Notes: generated by a model not told the origin, from the sequence alone. DNA of 51,524 nucleotides from Caulobacteraceae bacterium (GCA_947378235.1 CANCJE010000002.1:1-51524), one strand, 5' to 3'; positions 17,492 through 26,484 are shown, numbered from the stretch's first letter. Numbers and translations are program-made.

Positions 17492-18498
17492 CACGCCTGC
17501 CCCTCGAAGGTCCATCGGTTGATCAATTGGGCAAGGTCCAGCGCCGGATCCTGCAAGAACGCCTTGGCTTGCTGGCGGATCAAGGCCTTGTCGGCCTCGT
17601 CTGTCAGATAGGGCGCTGTCGACTTGCCATCTAACCGTGCCAGCAACAGAGCCGCGACCAGTTTTGCAGTCCGAGCCGACAGGGCCTGAGGGTCTTCCCA
17701 CCCTACTCCTGCGAGATAGGCCTGAGACATAGACCTAAAACTACCTATGAATAATCGGCCCCTATCTCTTATAAAAACTGATTTTATAAGCAAATGGGTA
17801 AGGCAAAAGGCGAGGTCAAAGGCCGGGTCTCCATAGACCGCACATTCGGCATCAAGGATCACCGGTCCCTTTGGGCCGATAAGGATGTTCTTGGGGCTTA
17901 CATCCCCATGGACCAACGCGGTTTTGCGCGACTGCAGGTCCAAGGCTAAGGCTCGAAGCGCTGGGGCCACATCGGCTTGGTGTCTGGCCACATGGAGCAG
18001 GAACGGGTCGATCCGAAGCGCCATAAACAGATCATCGGTGGCAAATTGCTGAGCAAGGGCAGGATCGTTCGCCGTGGCCGCGTGAATCTGAACGAGGGCT
18101 TGACCAAGCGCCACCGCAAAGTCCGGATCAACCCTGCCCTGCAGCAATTCCGACTTCCAAACCGGATGGGTTTCGATGGGCAGATAGGCCATGACGAAGA
18201 TATGGCGCTCGGGCATCTCCGCGATCACCTCGGGTACCTGATCGGCGCTAACGCGGGCACGAACGAGCTTCAGCCACTGGACTTCGAAAGCAGAGCGATT
18301 AGCCGACGCGCGCCACTCGGTCGGGACCCGCAACTGGGACAGAGCCTTTTTGATCACGAGGACCCGGCCATCGGCGGTCTCGACCTTAGCCACATCACAG
18401 GACACGCCGCCGGTCATGAAGCTGAACCGAGGCTGCTCGCCTGCTGCGATCAAGCCAAGCCCGACCAAGGCATCGCATAGGTCGGCTGTATCATCCAT
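17491..18498 (-). CDS. APH-family small-molecule kinase (phosphotransferase)
   Basis: The 335-residue product has the aminoglycoside phosphotransferase/choline kinase fold (PF01636-like). K50 in RVLVIKKAL is the likely ATP lysine. The catalytic loop is HGDVSPKNIL (D199, N204), and the metal site is ILDAECAVYGDPAFDLAF (D216). It is followed with one shared base by the enolase-like gene and preceded by a hydrolase, so a phosphorylated hydroxy acid is a reasonable product. It is not a recognised glycerate kinase family, and antibiotic resistance is not suggested by context. Confidence 0.85.
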   Translation of the reverse strand: MDDTADLCDALVGLGLIAAGEQPRFSFMTGGVSCDVAKVETADGRVLVIKKALSQLRVPTEWRASANRSAFEVQWLKLVRARVSADQVPEVIAEMPERHIFVMAYLPIETHPVWKSELLQGRVDPDFAVALGQALVQIHAATANDPALAQQFATDDLFMALRIDPFLLHVARHQADVAPALRALALDLQSRKTALVHGDVSPKNILIGPKGPVILDAECAVYGDPAFDLAFCLTHLLIKSVFIRDRGRLFIGSFRSMSQAYLAGVGWEDPQALSARTAKLVAALLLARLDGKSTAPYLTDEADKALIRQQAKAFLQDPALDLAQLINRWTFEGQA

Positions 18499-18529
18499 CT
18501 TGATGGGCCCTAAAGACGCTCTGAACAGA

Positions 18530-19663
18530 TCAGGACCGCGCCCTCACCCACTCACAGATCAAATCGGCGGCCGCGTGACGATTGGCCAACGAGTCCTCGA
18601 AATAGTGCGCTCCGGGGATCATGGCCAAGGTCTTATCGGTGGAGCCGATACTGTTATAAATCTTGTGCGCATCGGAGGGGAAGACGCCCGTATCGGCCAA
18701 ACCTTGCACGACCAACCCAGGCAATCGGAACTTAGCCAACTGCTCGCCCCCACGGCAGCGTGAAGTTTCAAGGCTCCACATAGACAGCCAAGTCTTGAGC
18801 GTATTGGCCCGCCCAATACTCGGTGAGCGATTGGCGATGGCCGGATGGCCACGGTAGCAGGACTGGGGCAGACGATCAGACGGATCGATGGTCGGATCCA
18901 TCATCCGCAAATCGCCCCAGATGCGAAAGAGCGGGAAGATTCGATCCGGGATACCCGCATCATTGAGCCGCTTAAGCTCGACCTTGGCCCAGTCGGTAAT
19001 CTTTTGATTGCGGGCGATCTGCGCGGCCTTGTAGCGCGCAATGAAGTCGGCGCTGTAGGGCGGTTTGTTCTCATGACTGAACGGATCAAGTGAGGGGTCC
19101 GTCGCGACCGGATCGTTCTCATCGATCACAGAGCCATCCATCCAGTCGGTGAGCACCTCTGGCCGCCCCTGATGGGCGTTGAGCGACACATAGAGATCGG
19201 CTTGAGGCAAATCAGCCAAGGCGGCCTTGCCGGCACTGTTCAGCAGGTCCCCCAAGGTCGGGGCAATGGCTTCAGCCTGATAGGCGCCCATCAGAGACCC
19301 GCCGCCCGAATTGCCAAGGATGACGACGGTCTCAACGCCCGCCTGTTCCTTCAGCCACTTCACGCCGACGCCAATATCGATCACAGCATGTTCGAGCAGG
19401 AACTGATCCTCAAAGCCGCGATAACGCGTGTTCCAGCCCAGAAATCCGAAGCCCTGATGGGCTAGGAAGGGCGCGATATAGTGCTCTGAAAAATCGACAT
19501 TATAGTGGGTTGCGATGAAGGCGACCTTGGGTCTCTTGCCCTTTGGCGTCCAGTAGATGCCCTGGCACGGATGTCCTCCGGCTTGAATGCGCGGCGCGGT
19601 TGGCGACGGAAAGCCTAGGAACTGCGCATCAACACGCGCCAGCAACTCGTCTTCGGTGAGCAT
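18530..19663 (-). CDS. Alpha/beta hydrolase (esterase/thioesterase-like)
   Basis: The 377-residue product is an alpha/beta hydrolase with the nucleophile elbow VILGNSGGGSLMGAY (S119). A HYNVDFSEHYIAPFLAHQGFGFLGWNTRYRG segment ahead of it resembles large catabolic hydrolases. Later residues GLVVQGLADTGVFPSDA and MIPGAHYFEDS supply a plausible acid and His. No signal peptide is visible, so it acts in the cytoplasm. It is first in the five-gene minus-strand operon; the gap to the kinase is 31 bases. Esters, lactones or polyketide-like diketones are possible substrates. Confidence 0.82.
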   Translation of the reverse strand: MLTEDELLARVDAQFLGFPSPTAPRIQAGGHPCQGIYWTPKGKRPKVAFIATHYNVDFSEHYIAPFLAHQGFGFLGWNTRYRGFEDQFLLEHAVIDIGVGVKWLKEQAGVETVVILGNSGGGSLMGAYQAEAIAPTLGDLLNSAGKAALADLPQADLYVSLNAHQGRPEVLTDWMDGSVIDENDPVATDPSLDPFSHENKPPYSADFIARYKAAQIARNQKITDWAKVELKRLNDAGIPDRIFPLFRIWGDLRMMDPTIDPSDRLPQSCYRGHPAIANRSPSIGRANTLKTWLSMWSLETSRCRGGEQLAKFRLPGLVVQGLADTGVFPSDAHKIYNSIGSTDKTLAMIPGAHYFEDSLANRHAAADLICEWVRARS

Positions 19664-19748
19664 CGAATTTCCCTAAATCCAGACCAGAGATTCTATGCCT
19701 CCAGTCTGCTGCGTGACGGAGCCCTATTCAAGATGCTCGCCATATTTA

Positions 19749-19762
19749 TTCGATATCTAACC
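19749..19762 (+). promoter_or_regulatory. Possible variant operator upstream of the kinase/enolase operon
   Basis: TTCGATATCTAACC lies 86 bases upstream of the first gene of the minus-strand operon and matches the site upstream of the TonB receptor at 10 of 14 positions. It also contains the palindrome CGATATC-like core. It is the weakest of the proposed sites. Confidence 0.25.
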
Positions 19763-19805
19763 AATTTATAGGCCTAGAGCCACCGCCATCACCGACAAGA
19801 ATGGC

Positions 19806-21464
19806 TCAGCGAGTAAAGACCGCAACGCCCTGAACGAAATAGTCTCCCGTATTGAAGTCGTAGGTCATGCCAACATGGCTTGCCGGTTTAGCCGGGTCAT
19901 TGCCGTAGAACATTACCGTGCCCAGACCATTGCACGTCGCCGTACACATATTGATCGAGCCACCGGTCCGATCAACCGCCGTCGATAGGGCAATCTGGCT
20001 TCCGGCAACAAGGGCGCTGGTCGAATTGAACTTCATATCGAAGAAGCCATAGAGTTGGTCGCGATTGAGATAGAGGTTTAGCGTGCCGGACAATTTGGCC
20101 GCCAAGAGGTCCGCCGTCAGCTTGCCGCCCGTAACCGCCCAGCCACCGGCCGCATCGGCTCGCGCCTCCGTCGGCACCGTCGCACCGATCAGGTTGAACT
20201 CATAAACACCACCCGTCGGCAGTGACTTGCTAGTGTCCCCCACCAACCAGTGGAAGCCTTGGTTTGCCGAGAGCGTTAGAGGCGTGATGCGCGTAGAATT
20301 GCCGCTCCAACCGCCAATCAATAGGGTTCCATCAGCCCACCGGCCCCAAGCGACAACCGATTGATCGCTTCCGCCCTCCATCTGATGGGCCGTGTAGCCC
20401 TTTATGACATAGCCGAGAAAATTTGGAGCCAAAGGATAGGTGACCGCGACCAGCTTACTGTCCGCATAGGTCGCCTTCATACCCCGAATGAAGTTCTCGA
20501 CATTTCGTTCGCCGGTCACAGGGTTATATTCAGCCGACTGAAACGATAGGGTCGAGACCGTACTGCTCAGCGGTGTTCCGTTGCCCTGATCGGTTTTGTT
20601 GAATATGACCGTGGGCACACTCAGCACATCGGCCTGCTGCGGAGGCGGCAATCTGACTTGGGCAACCGTTTCGACCTCCGCGCCTTTTTCGATCTGCGGC
20701 TGGCCGCCTGGGGCCTCAATGGGAACGTCAGGGGCCTCTACCGCCTCTGTCGACTTACCCATCCCACCTTCGGCCGGCGGCTCTGCGAGGAAATTGGGTT
20801 GCACGGGAAGACGAACGACCGGGGACACATCGCTGGCGACATAGAAGACCTCCGACACCAGAAGATCGCTCTCTCCCGCCTGATTGGTGATCAGGACCTT
20901 TCCCTCGTAGACGGCACCGTACAGACCGGGTTTGGCGATCGATCCCGTGTCCTGAACACACTGATCGATACAATCCACAAGATCGAAGCCTGTGCCTCGG
21001 ATACCAATGGTCGCGACGCGGGTATTGACCTTAATCGCGTCCGGATTGGCCTTAGCGATGGCACCAGTCATCACCCGTGCGCCACCCTTAACCAAGGTCG
21101 TGACATTGCTCATCGACGCCGGGCGGGCGTCTTTGCTGTAGCTATAACTTTCGATGCGAAACTCAGACTTTTCACGAACGGCAACCATGCCGCCGTCCTG
21201 AAACCACAGCTGAGCACTCGAGGCCGGTGCTGTGCGGATAATATCGCCAGGTCGCAGATCCATGCCGCCTCTTGCCGGCGCCGGTGTGCCGCCGCGGACC
21301 CGTTGAACAGACCCGGCGGCCAATACGATACGGCCAGCACTCGCCACTGCCTGAGCCTGCGCCTGCGCCTGCGCCTGCGCCTGCGCCTGCGCGGAAAGCG
21401 GCATCAGGGCGACGAAGGCAAAGACCGCACAGAACCTGATCAGGATATGGATGTGCTGGCGCAT
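19806..21464 (-). CDS. FecR-domain protein with TbpB-like C-terminal barrel
   Basis: I choose the ATG at 21464 because GGAG lies eight bases upstream; a GTG three codons earlier has no spacing. The 552-residue product has a signal peptide whose hydrophobic end runs into an AQ-repeat. It then shows a FecR domain (about 45-150: GSVQRVRGGTPAPARGGMDLRPGDIIRT, VREKSEFRIESY, ATIGIRGTGFDLVDC). After a Pro-rich linker, the last 220 or so residues show GxHWLVG, PTGGVYEFNLIGATVPT and GGKLTADLLAAKLSGTLNLYL. These resemble the small barrels of TbpB-like proteins that Slam exports. It directly follows the Slam-like gene, so it may be exported to the surface. The FecR domain could sense or bind envelope components. 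Confidence 0.8.
   Translation of the reverse strand: MRQHIHILIRFCAVFAFVALMPLSAQAQAQAQAQAQAQAVASAGRIVLAAGSVQRVRGGTPAPARGGMDLRPGDIIRTAPASSAQLWFQDGGMVAVREKSEFRIESYSYSKDARPASMSNVTTLVKGGARVMTGAIAKANPDAIKVNTRVATIGIRGTGFDLVDCIDQCVQDTGSIAKPGLYGAVYEGKVLITNQAGESDLLVSEVFYVASDVSPVVRLPVQPNFLAEPPAEGGMGKSTEAVEAPDVPIEAPGGQPQIEKGAEVETVAQVRLPPPQQADVLSVPTVIFNKTDQGNGTPLSSTVSTLSFQSAEYNPVTGERNVENFIRGMKATYADSKLVAVTYPLAPNFLGYVIKGYTAHQMEGGSDQSVVAWGRWADGTLLIGGWSGNSTRITPLTLSANQGFHWLVGDTSKSLPTGGVYEFNLIGATVPTEARADAAGGWAVTGGKLTADLLAAKLSGTLNLYLNRDQLYGFFDMKFNSTSALVAGSQIALSTAVDRTGGSINMCTATCNGLGTVMFYGNDPAKPASHVGMTYDFNTGDYFVQGVAVFTR
21349..21390. repeat. GCCTGC hexanucleotide repeat in the FecR signal peptide
   Basis: Six perfect GCCTGC units (21355-21390) follow one imperfect unit (GCCTGA, 21349-21354). 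On the coding strand they specify alternating Ala-Gln around the end of the signal peptide. Units are six bases, so slippage would change length without breaking the frame. Strain variation is plausible but not shown. Confidence 0.8.
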
Positions 21465-21466
21465 CT

Positions 21467-22840
21467 CTACCACTCCTTACGCAGCACGAGCTTCACCTGG
21501 TTCTGGTGGAACTGGTAAAGCGGCATATTGGCGTCGTCTTGAGCGGCTTGAGCCTCTAGTCGGATCGTCAGACCCTTTTCCAACTCGTACTGAAGCTTGA
21601 ATTCCGCCGATTTGAACCAGTCATTGCGCCTGTTTAGGAACAGGGGATCAGCCGCGTCATAATTCCAACGGGACAGGCCACCGCCGACTGAAACCGCCCA
21701 GCCCGCCGCCGGGACAAAGGCGATGCTGACATTGCTGCCCATGACCTTGCGCGAAAAATCGTCTCGCCCTCGGTCGTTGCTTTCCTTGGCATAGTAGCCA
21801 TGGACCGAGACGACCGGTTTCATCGGCAGCTTGAAGCTTCGATCCACACCCACGCTGCCCGAATAGAGGCGGCCAGACCGGTTTTCGTTAATACCGTAAT
21901 AGGTCAGCTTTTGAACGCTGACGTCACTGAGCAGCTTCAACTCTGGTGACAGGGTCTTTCGAAAGGACAGGTTCGCCCCGAGGGTTTCGCGAAACTTCAA
22001 TCCGTCGAGATAGGTGACGCCATAGGTCGGCCCCGCTGTCAGCGTAAAGTCCTTACTGACCTGCCCAATCGCAAGATTGCCTACAACCGTACCGACATCA
22101 TAGCCCTTGATCTGGGCGTGATTGCGATAGGTCCCGGTCAAACTGCCGAGTGCCTGAAAGTGCCCCTTAATAGGCAGACTCACATAGGCTCCGCCTGTGC
22201 CTTCACTGAAGAGCGACGTCTTCTGCAGCGCATCATTGCTGAGTTTCACGTCACCAAAAAAGGGCAGCTTGACGTCAGCCCCGCCGACACCGCTGTTGAC
22301 ATTGCTATTATAGCCAACGCCCCCCTCAAAAAAGGCCCCATAGGTCGTTTTGACATTGTCGCGCTTTACGCGAATTTCGCTTAGGAACTGATCAATGGTG
22401 CGAACCACAGATTTTGGAGGGTTCTTGCGCAGAACATAGGTGAATTCTCGCTCCGCCCGCACATAGTCGCCAATGACAAGATAGCCCCGGCCCAATTCAA
22501 GACGCGCCAGCAGGTTCGATGGATCCTTGAGCATGAACCGCTCGAGCGCCAAAACGCCCATCCAAGCGCGACCTGCATCGACCGCTGAAATGCCGAAATA
22601 GTAATCGAACAGCGTGTCGCCGATAAGCTCCGGATGGATCAGGCCGAGCTCATAACCCTCCGCCGCGCGATTGAGTTCGATCAGATGTTTGATCTGCTCG
22701 GGGATGGATTGGTTTTCGGCAATAGCGGTGTTGTTGGTCAGTCCCTGGGTCAGGCCGACGACGAGAACGCCAATAAAAACGCGCCTTGCAAACCCTTGAG
22801 TGACTTTTGAACGGGGTGCCATCACAGGACCGTCACCCAT
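21467..22840 (-). CDS. Slam-like outer-membrane assembly protein (TPR + beta-barrel)
   Basis: The 457-residue product has a signal peptide (hydrophobic stretch about 19-35), a TPR-like helical part (about 60-150, with RAWMGVLALERFMLKDPSNLLARLELGRGYLVIGDYVRAEREF), and then a barrel of about 290 residues with alternating Gly/Tyr strands ending KLVLRKEW. This order and length correspond to surface lipoprotein assembly modifiers (PF04575-like), which move small-barrel proteins across the outer membrane. The next gene encodes a FecR protein with a TbpB-like barrel, a plausible client. An internal ATG at 22822 is an alternative start. Other TPR-porins are possible, so the Slam call is an inference from architecture. 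Confidence 0.72.
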   Translation of the reverse strand: MGDGPVMAPRSKVTQGFARRVFIGVLVVGLTQGLTNNTAIAENQSIPEQIKHLIELNRAAEGYELGLIHPELIGDTLFDYYFGISAVDAGRAWMGVLALERFMLKDPSNLLARLELGRGYLVIGDYVRAEREFTYVLRKNPPKSVVRTIDQFLSEIRVKRDNVKTTYGAFFEGGVGYNSNVNSGVGGADVKLPFFGDVKLSNDALQKTSLFSEGTGGAYVSLPIKGHFQALGSLTGTYRNHAQIKGYDVGTVVGNLAIGQVSKDFTLTAGPTYGVTYLDGLKFRETLGANLSFRKTLSPELKLLSDVSVQKLTYYGINENRSGRLYSGSVGVDRSFKLPMKPVVSVHGYYAKESNDRGRDDFSRKVMGSNVSIAFVPAAGWAVSVGGGLSRWNYDAADPLFLNRRNDWFKSAEFKLQYELEKGLTIRLEAQAAQDDANMPLYQFHQNQVKLVLRKEW

Positions 22841-23236
22841 CCAATCTGCAGCCCAAACCGCAGGAACTGGACATCGAAGGCCCTCGCTAACAGCATTGAT
22901 CGCTCCTCAAGCACGGTCCATGAAAACCGCGACACCCTATCGGTTTAACCGCACCGATTGGCGGGCTACCAGTTCGGAATGTTAGGAAAATTACAGGGCA
23001 TTTCGATTCAAGGCCACAGCATCCTTACACACCTGCAAATATAAGAGGTCGCGCAAGTAACTAATTCATCGGAATTTACTTTATAGTTGTTTTTGTGTAA
23101 TAACACCTCGGGGTGATATTATGGTGGCCGAACCACATCGCCGCCGCTTCAAAATAATAAATCGCATAGTTGGGTCAGTTTAGTATCCCCTTTTAAAAGC
23201 AAATGGGCGTACAAATTCGGTCGATCGATCTGTCTT
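22841..23236. other. Intergenic region between Slam-like gene and CHASE2 cyclase
   Basis: About 400 bases without a convincing gene. It contains a perfect CGGTT-T-AACCG palindrome (22941-22951) nested in ATCGGT/ACCGAT arms (22939-22944, 22953-22958), and an AT-rich stretch from about 23020. It should contain the divergent promoters for both genes, but no clear -10/-35 pair was assigned. Confidence 0.5.
23099..23120. promoter_or_regulatory. Imperfect inverted repeat upstream of the cyclase gene
   Basis: AATA-A-CACC (23099-23107) pairs with GGTG-A-TATT (23112-23120) around TCGG, with a single A-A mismatch. It lies about 117 bases before the GTG start. It could be an operator or a weak hairpin. 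Confidence 0.3.
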
Positions 23237-25543
23237 GTGCCTTCCAAATTGACCGCTCTGCGGCTTGCAGGTTGGCTGTTCCTTTTGATGGGAAACACCG
23301 TGAAGCTCAGCCTTCCAACCCTTGATTTTGCCTTTATGGGTGACCTGCTCTCCCCCTTGAAAACTTGGCGGCGCAAGTGGCGGTTGCTGGTGGCAATGGC
23401 GGTGTTGCTTGCCATCTTCGTGCTCAACTCCGCCAACTATTTGGCCATCCCTGGATTGGGCCGACTGGAGCAGCAGCTCTATGACCAGCGGGTTCGTCAA
23501 ACCATGGTCAAGGGTGTCGACGATCGGATCGTCATCCTCGATATTGACGAAAAGAGCTTGGCGGAATTTGGCCACTGGCCTTGGAACCGGACACGGATCG
23601 CCACCGTGGTCGACAAGTTGTTTGATCAATACGGCATTGCCGTCCTTGGGTTTGACGTCGTCTGGGCGGAGTCTGAGACTGAGCAGCTTCGAAGCATCCT
23701 GACCGATACGGGTGCCGCGCCGATGGCTGGGCCAATCTGGGACAAGCTCGATACAGACCGCGCCCTCAATCAGCATATGCAAAACCGGCCGATCGTGCTG
23801 GGTTACTATTTCAGCAACGAGAAGGGTGCCGTCACCAAAAACGCCCTGCCCGCTCCGGTCCTAACCAAGGACCAACTCCCCAAAAACCAAACTATCGCCA
23901 GCACCTGGAACGGCTATACCGGTAACCTACCCGTCTTGCTTCAAGGCACGACCATTGCTGGCCAGATGAATTCGGTCACCGATGATGACGGGATCATTCG
24001 GCGCGTGCCCCTGCTCATTCCCTATCGGGATGGCTATTATGAGAGCCTGAGCACGGCGATGATCCGAACCCTGTTTGGCAACCAGCCCATCACGCCGGTG
24101 ATCGGAGAGGCAGACGGTTATAAGCGCGTCGAGGCCTTGCAGATGGGGCCTCTGACCCTTCCGGTGGACCGTGAATTGGCCGCGCTCGTGACCTATAGGG
24201 GGCCAAGCCGCAGCTTCACTTACATATCGCTTGGCGATGTCTTGGCTGGCCGGGTGCCCGCCGACAAGCTTGCAGGCCGCATCGTCCTGATTGGAACCTC
24301 CGCCCCAGGCCTTAGCGATATTCGCGCTACACCGACAGACGAGATCATGCCCGGCGTCGAGATCCACGCCAACCTAATCGCCAGCGCCATGGATCAATCG
24401 ATCCGTCAGCAGCCTGCCTATGCTCAAGGAATCGACATTATCCAACTGGTGGTGTTGGGCGTGGTCGCCATCCTGCTGCTTCCCCTCTTGGGCGCAACGG
24501 GAGGCATCATTGTCTATCTCGCGCTCACGGGGGCGGCGGTGTGGTTCAATATGATCATGTGGAAGGATGCTCTGTTCGTCATCCCCCTCGCCTCCGCCAT
24601 CGTTCTTTTGGCATCGATGCTAGTGTTTAATCTGGGCTGGGGCTTCTTGATCGAGGGCCGGGCCAAACGACAGCTCGGCGATATGTTCGGTCAGTATGTT
24701 CCGCCGGACCTGGTCAAGGAGATGGCTAAAGACCCCGGCAACTATTCCATGGAAAGCCGCGACGCCGACCTGACCGTCATGTTCTCGGACCTTCGCGGAT
24801 TTACGACCATCTCCGAAAAGCTGACGGCCAAGGAACTGGCCGCCTATATCAATGAGTATCTGACCCGCATGTCCAAGGTCATTTCCGACCGTAAGGGCAC
24901 GCTCGATAAGTTCATCGGTGACGCCATCATGGCCTTCTGGGGCGCGCCCGTGCATGACGCCTTTGCGGCGGCCAATGCCGTCGATTCCGCCATCGCCATG
25001 CAGGTCGAAGCTGCCCAACTGAGCCGCGAGTTTGTCGCCAAGGGCTGGCCGGAGTTCCATATCGGGATTGGTATCAATACAGGCCCAATGCGCGTTGGCG
25101 ACATGGGCTCCAAACTTCGCCGGGCCTATACGGTCATGGGTGACCCGGTCAATTTGGGCTCACGGCTTGAAGGTCTGACCAAGAACTACGGCGTTGAAAT
25201 CATCGTCGGCGAAGGTACTGTCGTGCTTCTACCCGACTATGGTTTCCGCCTCTTGGATCGGGTGCGCGTTAAGGGCAAAGACGAAGCGGTTCAGATCTAT
25301 GAACCCATGGGCAAGGTGGCCAGCCTCACGCCCGATCAGGTGGCCGAACTGGACCAGTGGCAGGCCGTTATGGATGCCTATTTTGCCCAGAACTGGGATC
25401 AGGCGCGCGCCTTGATTCACGCTTGCCGTGCCGCAGGTGCGCCCAGCGGTCTATGCGACCTCTATGACGAGCGGATCGCCCTTCTCGACCAGGCCCCTCC
25501 TGGTGCCGACTGGGATGGGGTCACTAAATTTACGACCAAATAG
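23237..25543 (+). CDS. CHASE2-domain class III adenylate/guanylate cyclase
   Basis: The product (768 residues from the GTG at 23237) has an N-terminal membrane segment (about 50-64), an extracytoplasmic CHASE2 domain (about 70-395, with DDRIVILDIDEKSLAEFGHWPWNR and PGVEIHANLIASAMDQS), three further membrane segments (about 402-470) and a cyclase domain (about 508-690). Catalytic residues are D518 (MFSDLRGFT), K558 and D562 (LDKFIGDAIMAFWG), T632 (YTVMGD), N639 and R643, so it should be active; the K/T pair favours ATP. A shorter start near 23288 (MGNTVKLS) is plausible. It is followed after 17 bases by the GlcNAc-transferase and is probably co-transcribed. CHASE2 cyclases often neighbour FecR genes, as here. 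Confidence 0.9.
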   Translation: MPSKLTALRLAGWLFLLMGNTVKLSLPTLDFAFMGDLLSPLKTWRRKWRLLVAMAVLLAIFVLNSANYLAIPGLGRLEQQLYDQRVRQTMVKGVDDRIVILDIDEKSLAEFGHWPWNRTRIATVVDKLFDQYGIAVLGFDVVWAESETEQLRSILTDTGAAPMAGPIWDKLDTDRALNQHMQNRPIVLGYYFSNEKGAVTKNALPAPVLTKDQLPKNQTIASTWNGYTGNLPVLLQGTTIAGQMNSVTDDDGIIRRVPLLIPYRDGYYESLSTAMIRTLFGNQPITPVIGEADGYKRVEALQMGPLTLPVDRELAALVTYRGPSRSFTYISLGDVLAGRVPADKLAGRIVLIGTSAPGLSDIRATPTDEIMPGVEIHANLIASAMDQSIRQQPAYAQGIDIIQLVVLGVVAILLLPLLGATGGIIVYLALTGAAVWFNMIMWKDALFVIPLASAIVLLASMLVFNLGWGFLIEGRAKRQLGDMFGQYVPPDLVKEMAKDPGNYSMESRDADLTVMFSDLRGFTTISEKLTAKELAAYINEYLTRMSKVISDRKGTLDKFIGDAIMAFWGAPVHDAFAAANAVDSAIAMQVEAAQLSREFVAKGWPEFHIGIGINTGPMRVGDMGSKLRRAYTVMGDPVNLGSRLEGLTKNYGVEIIVGEGTVVLLPDYGFRLLDRVRVKGKDEAVQIYEPMGKVASLTPDQVAELDQWQAVMDAYFAQNWDQARALIHACRAAGAPSGLCDLYDERIALLDQAPPGADWDGVTKFTTK

Positions 25544-25560
25544 CGCTGAAGAGTTCCCCC

Positions 25561-26484
25561 ATGACCATCTTCGTCAGCATCGCTGCCTTTTTAGAGCCGA
25601 TCTTAGAGTTCACGCTTGATGGCCTCTTTAGCAAAGCCGCCCATCCTGATGCTGTACGGGTGGGTTTGATCGATCAGTCAAACAGCAACAACCGGTCTTG
25701 GTTGTCGGCCAAGCCCTATTGGTCGCAAATTCGCTATGTTCAGATCGATCCGGTCGATGCGCGCGGAGTCAGTTGGGCCCGAAGCTTGGCCTTTTCTCTC
25801 TATGAGGGCGAAGATCACTTTCTGCAGATCGACTCCCACACCCATTTCTCAGAGGGGTGGGACCAGATCCTGATCGACCAGCTTAACAAACTTCTGGCTC
25901 AAACCGACCGGCCATTAATAACCACCTATCCCCCGGCCTTCGAGTTTGACGAGCAGAACCAACCCTTTGCGACCTACCCTTCAAATCACGCTGTTCTGGT
26001 CATGCGACCGGTGGAGGACAGCCAATTGAAGGACAATTCGGCGACCCTACTGTTCAAGGTCTATCACACCCGTGACGTGGAGTTTGTGGAGGGTTTCCAT
26101 GTCGGCGGCGGCTTTATCTTTACCTCAGGGCGGTTCGTCGAGGCGGTGCCCTATGACCCCTACATGTATTTTCACGGTGAGGAGCAGAACCTCGCCCTGC
26201 GGGCCTATACGCACGGCTGGACGATTTTCCATCCGCTAGACACAAATATTCCGATTTTTCACCTCTATAAGAGACCGCATCAAGAGCACAAGACGCACCA
26301 CTGGCATCCCGACCATGAGGCCCAGCGACAGGTCAAATGGAACATCCATCACGTTCGGTCGGAGGCGCGATTAATTGCCCTAATCCGAGGCGAATTGGAG
26401 GCACCCTTTGGCTTGGGACAAGAGCGATCGCTCGATCAATTTATCACCCTTAGCCAAGTCGATTATGGTCGCTATCGCCCTTAA
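25561..26484 (+). CDS. GT60-like (Skp1-type) polypeptide GlcNAc transferase
   Basis: The 307-residue product resembles the PF11397 glycosyltransferases, whose characterised eukaryotic members attach alpha-GlcNAc to hydroxyproline of Skp1 or to Thr of trypanosome mucins. Supporting motifs are the N-terminal [36 protein letters not shown] with the D-S-H metal motif (D91-H93), [20 protein letters not shown] (206-224) and HLYKR (234-238). No signal peptide or membrane segment is seen, so it acts in the cytoplasm. It follows the cyclase gene closely and converges, with stops overlapping by three bases, on a Thr/Pro-repeat protein that is its obvious candidate substrate. Donor and acceptor are inferred. 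Confidence 0.78.
   Translation: MTIFVSIAAFLEPILEFTLDGLFSKAAHPDAVRVGLIDQSNSNNRSWLSAKPYWSQIRYVQIDPVDARGVSWARSLAFSLYEGEDHFLQIDSHTHFSEGWDQILIDQLNKLLAQTDRPLITTYPPAFEFDEQNQPFATYPSNHAVLVMRPVEDSQLKDNSATLLFKVYHTRDVEFVEGFHVGGGFIFTSGRFVEAVPYDPYMYFHGEEQNLALRAYTHGWTIFHPLDTNIPIFHLYKRPHQEHKTHHWHPDHEAQRQVKWNIHHVRSEARLIALIRGELEAPFGLGQERSLDQFITLSQVDYGRYRP

Noticed and set aside
17491-17701. N-terminal extension of the enolase-like protein by 70 residues
   Set aside because: The extension is coded within the kinase gene and lacks enolase similarity; the ATG at 17491 gives the exact family length.
23085-23110. CRP/cAMP receptor site at GTGT-AATA-ACAC
   Set aside because: The arms lack the TGTGA/TCACA halves and the six-base spacer, so it does not support a CRP site.
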